Origin: Clytia hemisphaerica | Lineage: Eukaryota > Cnidaria > Hydrozoa > Leptothecata > Clytiidae | Length of the DNA: 64,000 bases | Direction: 5' to 3' | NCBI GenBank assembly: GCA_902728285.1 | Contig: CACVBU010000284.1 | Location: forward strand, 239,271 to 303,270 | Shown: positions 27,601 to 64,000 of the stretch, in pieces | Position numbering within the stretch: the first letter of the stretch is position 1 | Layout of the letters: each line of letters starts with the position of its first letter | Translations under genes and position numbers: made by a program | The notes under the pieces: generated by a model | The model's input: the letters and a program-made list of their open reading frames with translations, nothing else | Database searches by the model: none | What the model was told of the DNA's origin: nothing

Positions 27601-29662
27601 GATAGTATTTGATTACGATTCAATTGCTATTGACAATCAAATTGTACAGTGAAGTCGGGTAACTTGCATCACTCAAGGCTAACATGCATAGCCCTCAAAT
27701 GACTGACCAATCAAAGCAGCAAAATTTCAAAACAAATGAACCACCATTTGGTTTTGATTTAACTTTGTCCAGACGGTGTCAATCGAACAACTTTGAACAA
27801 AAATAGCAATCGAACCAATCGAACGTAAACGAACGCGATCGAATAATCAAATCAAATCTCAATCGAACGGCCGATTCCTGGGTAATATTCGATTGCGTTC
27901 GAGTAAGGTTAGATTGGATCGATTGATTGTTGACTATGTTCGATTGGTTCGATTGATTGTCAATCACATTGGATTAATCTTCGATATCGTTCGATTACGG
28001 TTATGTACGATGAGTTTGATTGCGATTAAATTAAATTGGATCACTCTGTTAGAGCTTCTTAGCGCGGGCGGCCGAGCGCTTAAGTACCATACTCCAGACC
28101 CGATCAATCGAACTTGTCGAACCAATCGAACAATCGAACTAATCGAACTCCATCGAACGATTAAAGTTCGATTAAAAAAATTAATCGAACCTAATTGAGC
28201 ACTCACAAGTTTTGAAGCAATTAGCAGTTCGATTAGTTCGGTCAGTAAAAAGTTCGATTAGTTCGATGATATTAAATCCTCATATATCTTCCCTCGCTTG
28301 CAAAAACTTTGTCCTGGCACGCGATTGCCATTTCGACAGTTCCCGGACTTAACAGCTTGATGTTTATTGTACCCGTATTTGTCTATCCGGAATAAAGTCT
28401 GTAGCCCCCTCTGTTGCGATTTCGCGCGCGGCCGAGTGGCGGAATACTACGCCCAACAAACCCCGCGTCAGGTGCTATAAGGATACAGGAAAAGTGTGTA
28501 ATCCGTTATCGGAAGTAATTTCCCGATTTACATTCCAAATTTGGCTTTGAAAAGAAGCTAATATACGGTGGCGGAGCAGCACAAACTTGTCGAAAAAAAT
28601 TGGTTTATCGAACTGATCGAACCGAAACCCATTGATCGAACTTAATCGAACACTCACAATCTTTTAAAAAATATTAGAGTTCAATTAATTTTTTTAATCG
28701 AACTTTAATTGTTCGATGGAGTTCAAGTAGTTCAATTGTTGGATTGGTTCGACAAGTTCGATTGATCGGGTCTGGCATACTACAGACAATTGAATCAATC
28801 GAACGTAATCGAAGCAATGGAACAGCAAATCCTGGGTAATATTCAATTGCGATTCGATTGCGTTCGACAATCGAATTGCAATTATTCGATTGCGTTCAAT
28901 TGCGTTCGATTGATTCGGCGTTCGATTCGTTCGATTGACACCGTCTGGCTTTGTATTTCAAGAAGGGCCAGACAGGTCATTCATTTGAGGGCTATGCATG
29001 TTAGATGCAAGTTACCTGACTTCACGGTAATTATTCAATTGCGTTTGATGATGAGGTTCAATTGATTTGAGGTTTGTTTTGTTCTCGATTGACAACTTCA
29101 GGTAAATTGTTGTGTCAACTACTATAAAGCATTCATTATATTATTGTTGTAAGAAAAAGAAAAAGAATAAGTAGGTCTGGCCTAGTTTTAAATCCTGATT
29201 TTGGAGGTTTAGCCATTGTTGCCTTTTGCTAAACAACATTTTGACTCCAAAACTTAGCTGAAAAAACATTATGCAAGGACTCTTACAAAGAAGAGATCTA
29301 CTTTACTTTTCAATCAAGTTATTATTTTACAGCTCATTTTTAAGCCTTCATAGTGCCCCATTGTCATACTGATGAATATAATCAAACAAATCAAAACCAA
29401 AAAAAAAAGATTCGTCAACTGTATACTAGGAGCTATCCAACCATATATATGTAAGAAATCAAAAAACTCCCTGATTATTTTTCACGTGTGCTCAACGTGT
29501 TCAAAAAAAAACGGCGACCAGATCATGAATTATAAAACATGCAAAAGATAATGTAAACTTACCTAAGTATTCAAAGATTACATAAGGATCGATAGCACCT
29601 TTCTTTTCAAGATTCAATAGCTCTGTGCATTTGATGCCTGAAATCTTCAGGCTGCTCGCCAT
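9598..29662 (-). CDS. Type I ferlin (dysferlin/myoferlin-like), complete, 27 coding exons
   Basis: Ferlins are tail-anchored multi-C2 proteins that act in calcium-dependent membrane fusion and repair. Exons (minus strand): 29563-29662, 24643-24698, 24194-24385, 23703-23902, 22246-23168, 21343-21967, 20657-20852, 20269-20421, 19651-19976, 19104-19321, 18511-18864, 18102-18361, 17451-17600, 16897-17157, 16562-16715, 16163-16236, 15615-15719, 15154-15279, 14438-14859, 13923-14211, 13612-13700, 13066-13228, 12316-12490, 11708-11883, 11240-11349, 10336-10483, 9598-9630. Every junction is GT-AG and keeps phase. The exons sum to 6078 nt, or 2025 residues plus stop, close to the ~2000-2100 usual for the family. 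DysF motifs place it with dysferlin/myoferlin, not otoferlin. An alternative last exon lies at 9679-9711. Orthology to one vertebrate paralogue cannot be decided by eye. No frameshift or stop was found in any exon. Confidence 0.95.
9679..9711 (-). CDS. Ferlin terminal exon, proximal copy (27a), with stop
   Basis: Preceded by TTCTGAATTTACAG, this 33-nt exon encodes [10 protein letters not shown] and then TAA. It has the same length, phase and first six residues as the exon at 9598-9630, so the two look like a tandem duplication of the last exon. Because each has its own stop, only one can set a given C-terminus. Which is used, and where, cannot be told from sequence. Confidence 0.72.
   Translation of the reverse strand, partial: GSLVRKMFGV
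10336..11349 (-). CDS. Ferlin exons 25-26: C-terminal linker and transmembrane anchor
   Basis: Residues 1930-2015. Exon 25 (11240-11349) ends C2G ([16 protein letters not shown]) and leads to [10 protein letters not shown]. Exon 26 (10336-10483) carries the ferlin signature [19 protein letters not shown], then one hydrophobic segment of about 22 residues (roughly 1993-2014, [14 protein letters not shown] onward). The anchor places all C2 domains in the cytoplasm, with only a short tail on the luminal or outer side. The intervening intron contains the G/C-rich MITE copy at 10582-10870. Confidence 0.93.
10582..10870. mobile_element. G/C-tract MITE copy A (ferlin intron 25)
   Basis: TCCAGAAA and AATATGGGGGTGGAGGATAT at the left are mirrored at the right (ATATCCTCAATCCACCCAT, TTTTCTGGA). 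The interior has repeated CCCCCGGACA blocks. A second copy is at 49131-49425. Confidence 0.6.
11708..13228 (-). CDS. Ferlin exons 22-24: C2G domain
   Basis: Residues 1758-1929. Exon 22 (13066-13228) contains [26 protein letters not shown] and [12 protein letters not shown]. Exon 23 (12316-12490) contains [15 protein letters not shown] and [18 protein letters not shown]. Exon 24 (11708-11883) continues with an Asp-rich stretch and [12 protein letters not shown]. This is the last C2 domain before the anchor. The exon 23 donor is duplicated 30 bp downstream (second GT after 12286), allowing a longer in-frame form. Confidence 0.93.
13612..14211 (-). CDS. Ferlin exons 20-21: C2F-C2G connector
   Basis: Residues 1633-1758. 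Exon 20 (13923-14211) contains [26 protein letters not shown] and [13 protein letters not shown]. Exon 21 (13612-13700) contains [11 protein letters not shown] and [11 protein letters not shown]. Both are conserved in ferlins; exon 21 begins C2G. Phases are 2-0-2 and fit the neighbouring exons. The donor of exon 21 (AAAGG/GTGAGA) is one of two neighbouring GT choices; the one used keeps the frame. Confidence 0.92.
14438..15719 (-). CDS. Ferlin exons 17-19: C2F domain
   Basis: Residues 1415-1633. Exon 17 (15615-15719) encodes [13 protein letters not shown], exon 18 (15154-15279) encodes [14 protein letters not shown] plus an acidic run, and exon 19 (14438-14859) encodes the C2F core. C2F is the best candidate calcium binder here: [26 protein letters not shown] and [15 protein letters not shown] supply a full-looking set of acidic loop residues. 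The exon continues into [16 protein letters not shown], a conserved segment after C2F. Confidence 0.94.
16163..17157 (-). CDS. Ferlin exons 14-16: C2E domain and charged linker
   Basis: Residues 1252-1414. Exon 14 (16897-17157) contains [20 protein letters not shown] and [11 protein letters not shown]; exon 15 (16562-16715) contains [20 protein letters not shown]2E lacks a full set of loop aspartates, as in other ferlins. Exon 15 ends CCAG/GTTCGT, a weak donor, but its phase matches exon 16 exactly. Exon 16 (16163-16236) is only 74 nt and encodes an acidic then lysine-rich linker ending in five lysines, a candidate for alternative use. Confidence 0.9.
17451..18361 (-). CDS. Ferlin exons 12-13: C2D domain
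   Basis: Residues 1115-1251. Exon 12 (18102-18361) starts [19 protein letters not shown] and contains [24 protein letters not shown] and [10 protein letters not shown]. Exon 13 (17451-17600) continues [17 protein letters not shown] and [12 protein letters not shown]. Acidic residues in [10 protein letters not shown] and LYDKDKVGKDEY occupy the expected calcium-loop positions. The intron between them holds the foldback MITE at 17743-17923. Confidence 0.93.
17743..17923. mobile_element. Near-perfect 181-bp foldback MITE (ferlin intron 12)
   Basis: The ends AATAGACCTTATCGGAG are inverted, and the arms pair almost to the centre (GGGATTGTTTCGAGTGTATT against its complement). RNA from it would fold into a long hairpin. 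A relative with the same AATAGAC ends lies at 63000-63167. Confidence 0.72.
18511..19976 (-). CDS. Ferlin exons 9-11: FerB end and nested DysF domain
   Basis: Exon 9 (19651-19976) completes FerB ([12 protein letters not shown]) and opens the outer DysF half with PPDGWAWDD and WFVDPE. Exon 10 (19104-19321) has [11 protein letters not shown] and LNRACDEEG. Exon 11 (18511-18864) has [12 protein letters not shown], the arginine cluster [19 protein letters not shown] and RRRRWHRKM. The repeated Trp-Arg pattern is the DysF stacking motif and marks this as a type I ferlin. Residues 816-1115. Human dysferlin carries many disease mutations in this domain. Confidence 0.94.
20269..21967 (-). CDS. Ferlin exons 6-8: FerA and start of FerB
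   Basis: Exon 6 (21343-21967) carries [42 protein letters not shown] and [10 protein letters not shown], all strongly ferlin-like. It runs into the helical FerA region that exon 7 (20657-20852) continues. Exon 8 (20269-20421) has [12 protein letters not shown] and [16 protein letters not shown], the FerB opening. FerA is reported to bind membranes; FerB has no assigned function. Together these are residues 491-815. Intron 6 contains a hAT-like MITE at 20946-21230 that does not touch splice signals. Confidence 0.93.
20946..21230. mobile_element. 285-bp hAT-like MITE (ferlin intron 6)
   Basis: Inverted ends CACTGACCTTTATATA and GCTTGGTCCAGGG, with a perfect 8-bp duplication ATTGTGAT (20938-20945 and 21231-21238). 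A degraded relative begins at about 59007 (CCGACCTTTAAATACC) and runs to about 59170. Confidence 0.8.
22246..23168 (-). CDS. Ferlin exon 5: C2B, FerI and C2C domains
   Basis: The largest exon, 923 nt, residues 183-491. It begins with the ferlin signature [16 protein letters not shown] and EGRQLPGA (C2B), followed by [18 protein letters not shown] and the RKWLLL segment that leads into the FerI helix region. C2C follows, with [24 protein letters not shown] and [13 protein letters not shown], so aspartates are present in both calcium-loop positions of C2C. One uninterrupted exon encodes two C2 domains. The splice junctions (AG/AGTC and GAAG/GTAAGC) preserve phase with both neighbours. Confidence 0.93.
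23703..23902 (-). CDS. Ferlin exon 4: Gly/Pro/acidic C2A-C2B linker
   Basis: Residues 117-183. After [14 protein letters not shown] the exon becomes a low-complexity linker rich in Gly, Asp and Glu ([13 protein letters not shown], then [11 protein letters not shown]). It ends in basic KRKR sequence that continues across the next junction. Vertebrate ferlins also have a poorly conserved linker here. The acceptor is TTTCTCTAG and the donor GTATGG, giving phase 2. The flanking introns are short (about 290 and 530 nt). Confidence 0.88.
24194..29662 (-). CDS. Ferlin exons 1-3: start codon and C2A domain (residues 1-116)
   Basis: Exon 1 (29563-29662) opens with [12 protein letters not shown], typical of a ferlin N-terminus, and its donor is followed by a 4.86 kb intron. 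Exon 2 (24643-24698) and exon 3 (24194-24385) complete one C2 fold, with [12 protein letters not shown] in the first loop region and [14 protein letters not shown] in the third. C2A is the domain that binds phospholipid in dysferlin and myoferlin. The start was chosen because no in-frame ATG lies between it and the TATA box at 29853-29860. Exon 1 ends in phase 1, exon 2 in phase 0, exon 3 in phase 0. Confidence 0.93.
24699..27315. other. Ferlin intron 1, part without a recognised element
   Basis: AT-rich intron sequence. A stretch at 26830-26970 (TGAGACTTAAGACTTA, GTATAGCCTAGAAGCCA) resembles 62150-62290, so both are copies of one dispersed repeat. No exon seen. Confidence 0.45.
27769..28948. 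mobile_element. CCAGACGGTG element, third level of the nest
   Basis: Inverted ends CCAGACGGTGTCAATCGAAC, with a perfect 6-bp duplication CTTTGT (27763-27768 and 28949-28954). The body is packed with TTCGATTG/CAATCGAA motifs on both strands. 1180 bp including the fourth-level insertion; no coding capacity seen. Confidence 0.82.
28094..28775. mobile_element. CCAGACCCGA element, innermost of the nest
   Basis: Inverted ends CCAGACCCGATCAATCGAAC, with a perfect 6-bp duplication CATACT (28088-28093 and 28776-28781). Its subterminal TTCGATTG motifs and 6-bp duplication show it belongs to the same family as the element around it. It holds a GC-richer core (28420-28450). 682 bp. Confidence 0.82.
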
Positions 29663-29852
29663 TTTGTTTTGACCTTGCTTTGCTCCCTCCTCAGTCAGAC
29701 AGAAGCAAGTGAGCAGGCAATAAAAGCTGGGTGTTTACTTGTCGAGCTGGCCTGTTTGATTGATCTCGGATTGGAATAAAAACAATAAAAATTAATAGAG
29801 CTTGACTATGTATTTTGCAGAACACTTTCGGTTTCATACTGTGCGCGAGTTA

Positions 29853-29860
29853 CTTTTATA
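29853..29860 (-). promoter_or_regulatory. TATA box of the ferlin gene
   Basis: The minus strand reads TATAAAAG just downstream of a GGGGGCGGTG GC-box-like stretch (29861-29870). A start site 25-30 nt downstream would give a 5' UTR of about 165 nt before the ATG at 29662. No ATG occurs in between in the minus-strand reading I made. Confidence 0.55.
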
Positions 29861-29870
29861 CACCGCCCCC

Positions 29871-32568
29871 TTCTTGTTGCTATGGTAGCTATAGATATAT
29901 CCATAGGATCAGGAGTGGTTATTTTATGGAAACCACATGACGACGGAATTTGGAAGACATCGAATTCGCGAAAAGAAGATCTATCTCCTGAAGGATAAGA
30001 CTAGTTTCCCCAACTATTCACTTTAACCAAAAGATAACTATAAGTATAACAACATAAACGTCCGTCGTTGGTATGTGGTCTCCTCTTCCATTGGTCTGGT
30101 GAAAATATCGCGCATGACTTCTACTTCTGCTCTGAGGAAGAGCAGCCAACGAGGCCATCCCCAAAAAATATCTGTTCCTCCCTCCCAGGAGACAACCCAT
30201 TTTTTTCAAAATAGGGGAACAGATGCACATTTTCTAGGAATATCATATCAAAAAATCTCCAGAAAAAAAGTATATTATTTGGAGCAAATTTTTGTTTTTT
30301 TGATGGGGAACAGATGGATTTGATATAGGATTTTTCAATGTTGGGAAACAGATCAAATTTTCCAGGTAGACGATAGCTGCGGAACGCTTAAAAAAAGGTC
30401 TTCGGTGGATGCTTTCACATACAGATCCCTGATAGGGTACCTAGGATTCAGAATACCCGAAATACTGCGGTAAATCAACCTCGTTCCCTGCGTATTATCA
30501 GCTTTTTGATTCTTACTGATAGCGCTAGATAATACCCTGGCATTGGCTGGTTTTCGAACGCGAAAGATTACGTTACTGTAATTCAAAAAGAAAACGTCAG
30601 ATTTCATTCGTTCTTCTTTTTTGAAGTCGCTGCATTGCAGTGTAACTTTGTAACGTCAGCATATTTTATGACGTATTGTTTTGAGAAGTCCCCCCCCCTC
30701 TGAATGAGAGGGGGAACTCGCATCAGCCAACACCAGGGTATTCTCTGGCGTCAATCAGCAGTAACGTAAATAAAGCCTGGGATACACGGGGACATCAATA
30801 GATAAGATTTAAAATGTTGATGGTTAAGAAGTTAAATACTTCCATACAATCATCATCAGACTATTGTAAAAAGTGTTTGCTTTTAATGACGTAAGTTCTC
30901 ATCTTAACTACTTTGACAAAACTATTTGTCATTTTACTCTATATACAGGTTGAGATAAAATTTGATAAGACTGTTCAAATAAGTCCATCTTTTGTCTAGG
31001 GGAAAGAAGAGATCAGGAATGCTCTCTACTATCATTTTTATGAATGCTTTTCCTCTCTAGTGAACCTCAAGTTAATAACGATGTTATGGTCTTTTATAAA
31101 GCGGAAAAAAATTCTTGAAAGGAATATTCAATACATATTGTATCATGGAGAGAAAACAATAATAAGCTCACTATGAACGGGCGTAAAGCCTTAACTTGTC
31201 GTCATGAGGTTTTCTCACATTTTTGATCTCGCTCTCCCGAGCCACTTTGCACCACTTTTTCAATTTTACTGGTTAATGTGATACAATCTTCGCCGGTTTA
31301 CAGATCCTTTCATGAGCGATATCATAATTCAAAAAAAGTGAACTACAATGTCTGCACCCCAAAAAGTCGGTAAATCTTGTTTTTCTTCTGACGTGAAAGA
31401 AAAGCTTTGGAAAGGAAAACATGGAATTGTTACAACTTATTCACCCCCATAAGAATCTTACACTTATAGGCTATCCATTACAAAAGTTTTCGGGCAGTAC
31501 ACATACTGAATAACTTTTAGTGGACGTCAAACTAAAAACCTACATTTTGGGGTTCACCTACATTTTGGGGTGCAGACAGTGTTAGGGACTGGGAACGAGC
31601 TTTATATTTTTAATGCGCAGTTTATTGGATTTTATCAGTAGGTCTCGAAAGTGATGAAAATAAAAAAGAGATTTTAGAAAACGAAAGCCTTGAAATCCGA
31701 TCTATCCTCTTATCAACCGATTTCTCTCAAATAACATAAGAAACGTGTCTATATCAAAATTGAAGTTTATTGTTGAAAGTGACGTCACTTTGTCAGTACA
31801 CACGAGAAAGTAAGCAACACAAGATGAAATTTTTGGATCAGATTTCCATGGTGATTGAAATACACCACGCTATATTGTGGATTAATACTTTAGAAATTGT
31901 TTAGAAAATATAATAAATATTTACAAAATAATTATAACGATGATACCTTTAGATTTTAGGGTCAAAACAAAGAATGATTCAAAACAGATAACCGAAGATC
32001 CCCCTAATTCAAAAACAAACTGATGATTCAAAATAGATATTCACTAAAAATGCACTCTTTTTATAAGAACCGGTAAACTTTTGCTGAGGCTCGGCTGCTC
32101 TTGCTTTCGGTCTTTTTTTCAACTCGAATTGTTCTTATCGTGTTCTCATCTTGACTATTGCAAAAGGTTTTTATGGCCTTATATTCGTCAAACTTGACTA
32201 AATTGCTTGAAATTCAGTAATCAATCGGATCAATAAATACCATTTTAAAGGAAATTCTAAGAACCGAAATTTACTACAAAACATGAAATCATATACAACT
32301 TCGATAAAAAAAATTAAACTTTTAAATTCGCGCCAGCATTTCAGATGATGACAAATGAAAGTGTAGTGAATTCATATCCCCCAAACATAACATAAACATT
32401 CACAATGAGAGGAACAGTAGTTCTACACTTCTACGTTAAAGAATATGCAAAGTCAACCAAGTGAAAATCCTTCAGCCATTTCACAAATACCTGTCAACTA
32501 TCCGGGCGGGATCTGAAGTTTGAACGAACAAACAAACGAATGCTACATTACCACTTAACTAGACGTAC
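29871..32568. other. Region between the ferlin promoter and the SYAP1 3' end
   Basis: Contains the TIR element at 31352-31575 and otherwise AT-rich sequence. No exon was recognised. The SYAP1 3' UTR must lie just below 32569, but no canonical AATAAA was noticed on the minus strand nearby. Confidence 0.45.
31352..31575. mobile_element. Small TIR element, CTGCACCCCAAAA ends
   Basis: CTGCACCCCAAAAAGT at the left and its inverse at the right; the right end repeats CCTACATTTTGGGGT. ACAATGT and ACAGTGT flank it, a possible 7-bp duplication with one change. It lies between the ferlin promoter and the SYAP1 3' end. Confidence 0.5.
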
Positions 32569-63391
<30,823 letters not shown>

Positions 63392-64000
63392 CTGATAAGA
63401 TACAAAATAAAAATCAACTTTAGAATATCCGGATAGTACGTCTGTCTGAGCTTCGCAAAAAAAACTAAATTGCACTTGGCAAAGAAATTTCTTGAGCCTT
63501 CTTTAGCTCTGTGCTACAATGTCTTTAATAGTAGGGAGCTAACTCTCACTAGTCAGGGAGCTTGGAGAGGTCAACTATCACGTTTGGAGAGGCACGTGTA
63601 AATAAATATTGTCTTATAACACAATGTCTGACTTTTCCTAAGGTTTTGGCTGTCCGAAATTTTCTTGCAAGTGTGTATTTTCAATTCGTATAGTTTATAA
63701 ATCAAAAACAGATTTAGTAATGACAACTGTCGTCAAAATTTTGCCGGTATTTTTGAATACATTAGTTTTTTACCTCTTTTTAGGGTTAGGAGTTTACTCA
63801 GTTTTTTGGAAAGTAAAACTTTTGCCAGGTCTGATTCACAGGTCCCCTCTCAAAAACTCTCAAAACTCCATAGCGTCAGCGAGGGTTTAGGTCTCAGGCA
63901 AAAAGTTAGACCCCCCTAAGATCTAAGTCCCCCAAAGATTCAACAATTTTATGGTAGCCCCGAGGACTTTCGACCCTCGACACTTTCAAAAATGTGTTCC
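63392..64000. other. Window edge, SYAP1 intron
   Basis: No acceptor/donor pair with SYAP1-like coding was found, so the upstream exons must lie beyond 64000. Confidence 0.5.

Larger units (their letters stand above)
27647..29027. mobile_element. TA-flanked mariner-type MITE, second level of the nest
   Basis: Ends CAGTGAAGTCGGGTAACT and, inverted, CCGTGAAGTCAGGTAACT, flanked by TA (27645-27646, 29028-29029). Only about 230 bp are its own; the rest is the inserted 27769-28948 element. A clean 212-bp relative lies at 56886-57097. Confidence 0.72.
27316..29102. mobile_element. Oldest, outermost element of a four-level nest (ferlin intron 1)
   Basis: Ends CCAGACAGTGTTAATCAAAC and, inverted at the right, CCTGAAGTTGTCAATCGAG. 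Flanks TAAAGT and TAAATT are a 6-bp duplication with one change. The body resembles the inner 27769-28948 element, but most TTCGATTG motifs appear here as TTTGATTG or TTCAATTG. Confidence 0.65.

Overview
This is eukaryotic nuclear DNA from an animal. Genes are split by GT-AG introns, the sequence is AT-rich, and short inverted-repeat transposons are very dense. The gene set (a type I ferlin with DysF domains, a SYAP1 orthologue, a METTL27-like methyltransferase, remnants of an ASMT-like O-methyltransferase and of a class A GPCR) fits an invertebrate. The repeat types make me think of a cnidarian, but that is an inference and not proven.

Layout. 1-5.4 kb: gene-poor, with two small terminal-inverted-repeat (TIR) elements. 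5.48-6.25 kb: intronless METTL27-like gene on the minus strand with its own TATA box. 9.2-29.9 kb: one complete ferlin gene on the minus strand. I could join 27 coding exons in phase into a 2025-residue protein running C2A, C2B, FerI, C2C, FerA/FerB, DysF, C2D, C2E, C2F, C2G and a C-terminal membrane anchor. Its large first intron holds a four-deep nest of transposons. 32.57-63.39 kb: the 3' part of a SYAP1 gene on the minus strand (six exons). Its upstream exons lie beyond the window.

One SYAP1 intron is 25.8 kb long. It contains a broken GPCR gene, a ~122-bp satellite array (36-37.5 kb), a frameshifted O-methyltransferase pseudogene (39.4-40.5 kb), a 4.5 kb element with 0.3 kb inverted repeats (44.06-48.56 kb), and a 6.7 kb TTAA-flanked element with 0.7 kb inverted repeats (49.84-56.54 kb). 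The 6.7 kb element carries an unrecognised Cys/His-rich gene and itself contains two more nested elements, one of which includes a tRNA-like segment.

Main points for follow-up are two tandem, equal-length alternative last exons of the ferlin; a duplicated 5' splice site that can add ten in-frame residues to C2G; the TTAA-element gene; and the nested elements, whose perfect target-site duplications and graded CpG decay give a relative clock. All coordinates were worked out by eye from splice signals, reading phase and family resemblance. No searches were run.
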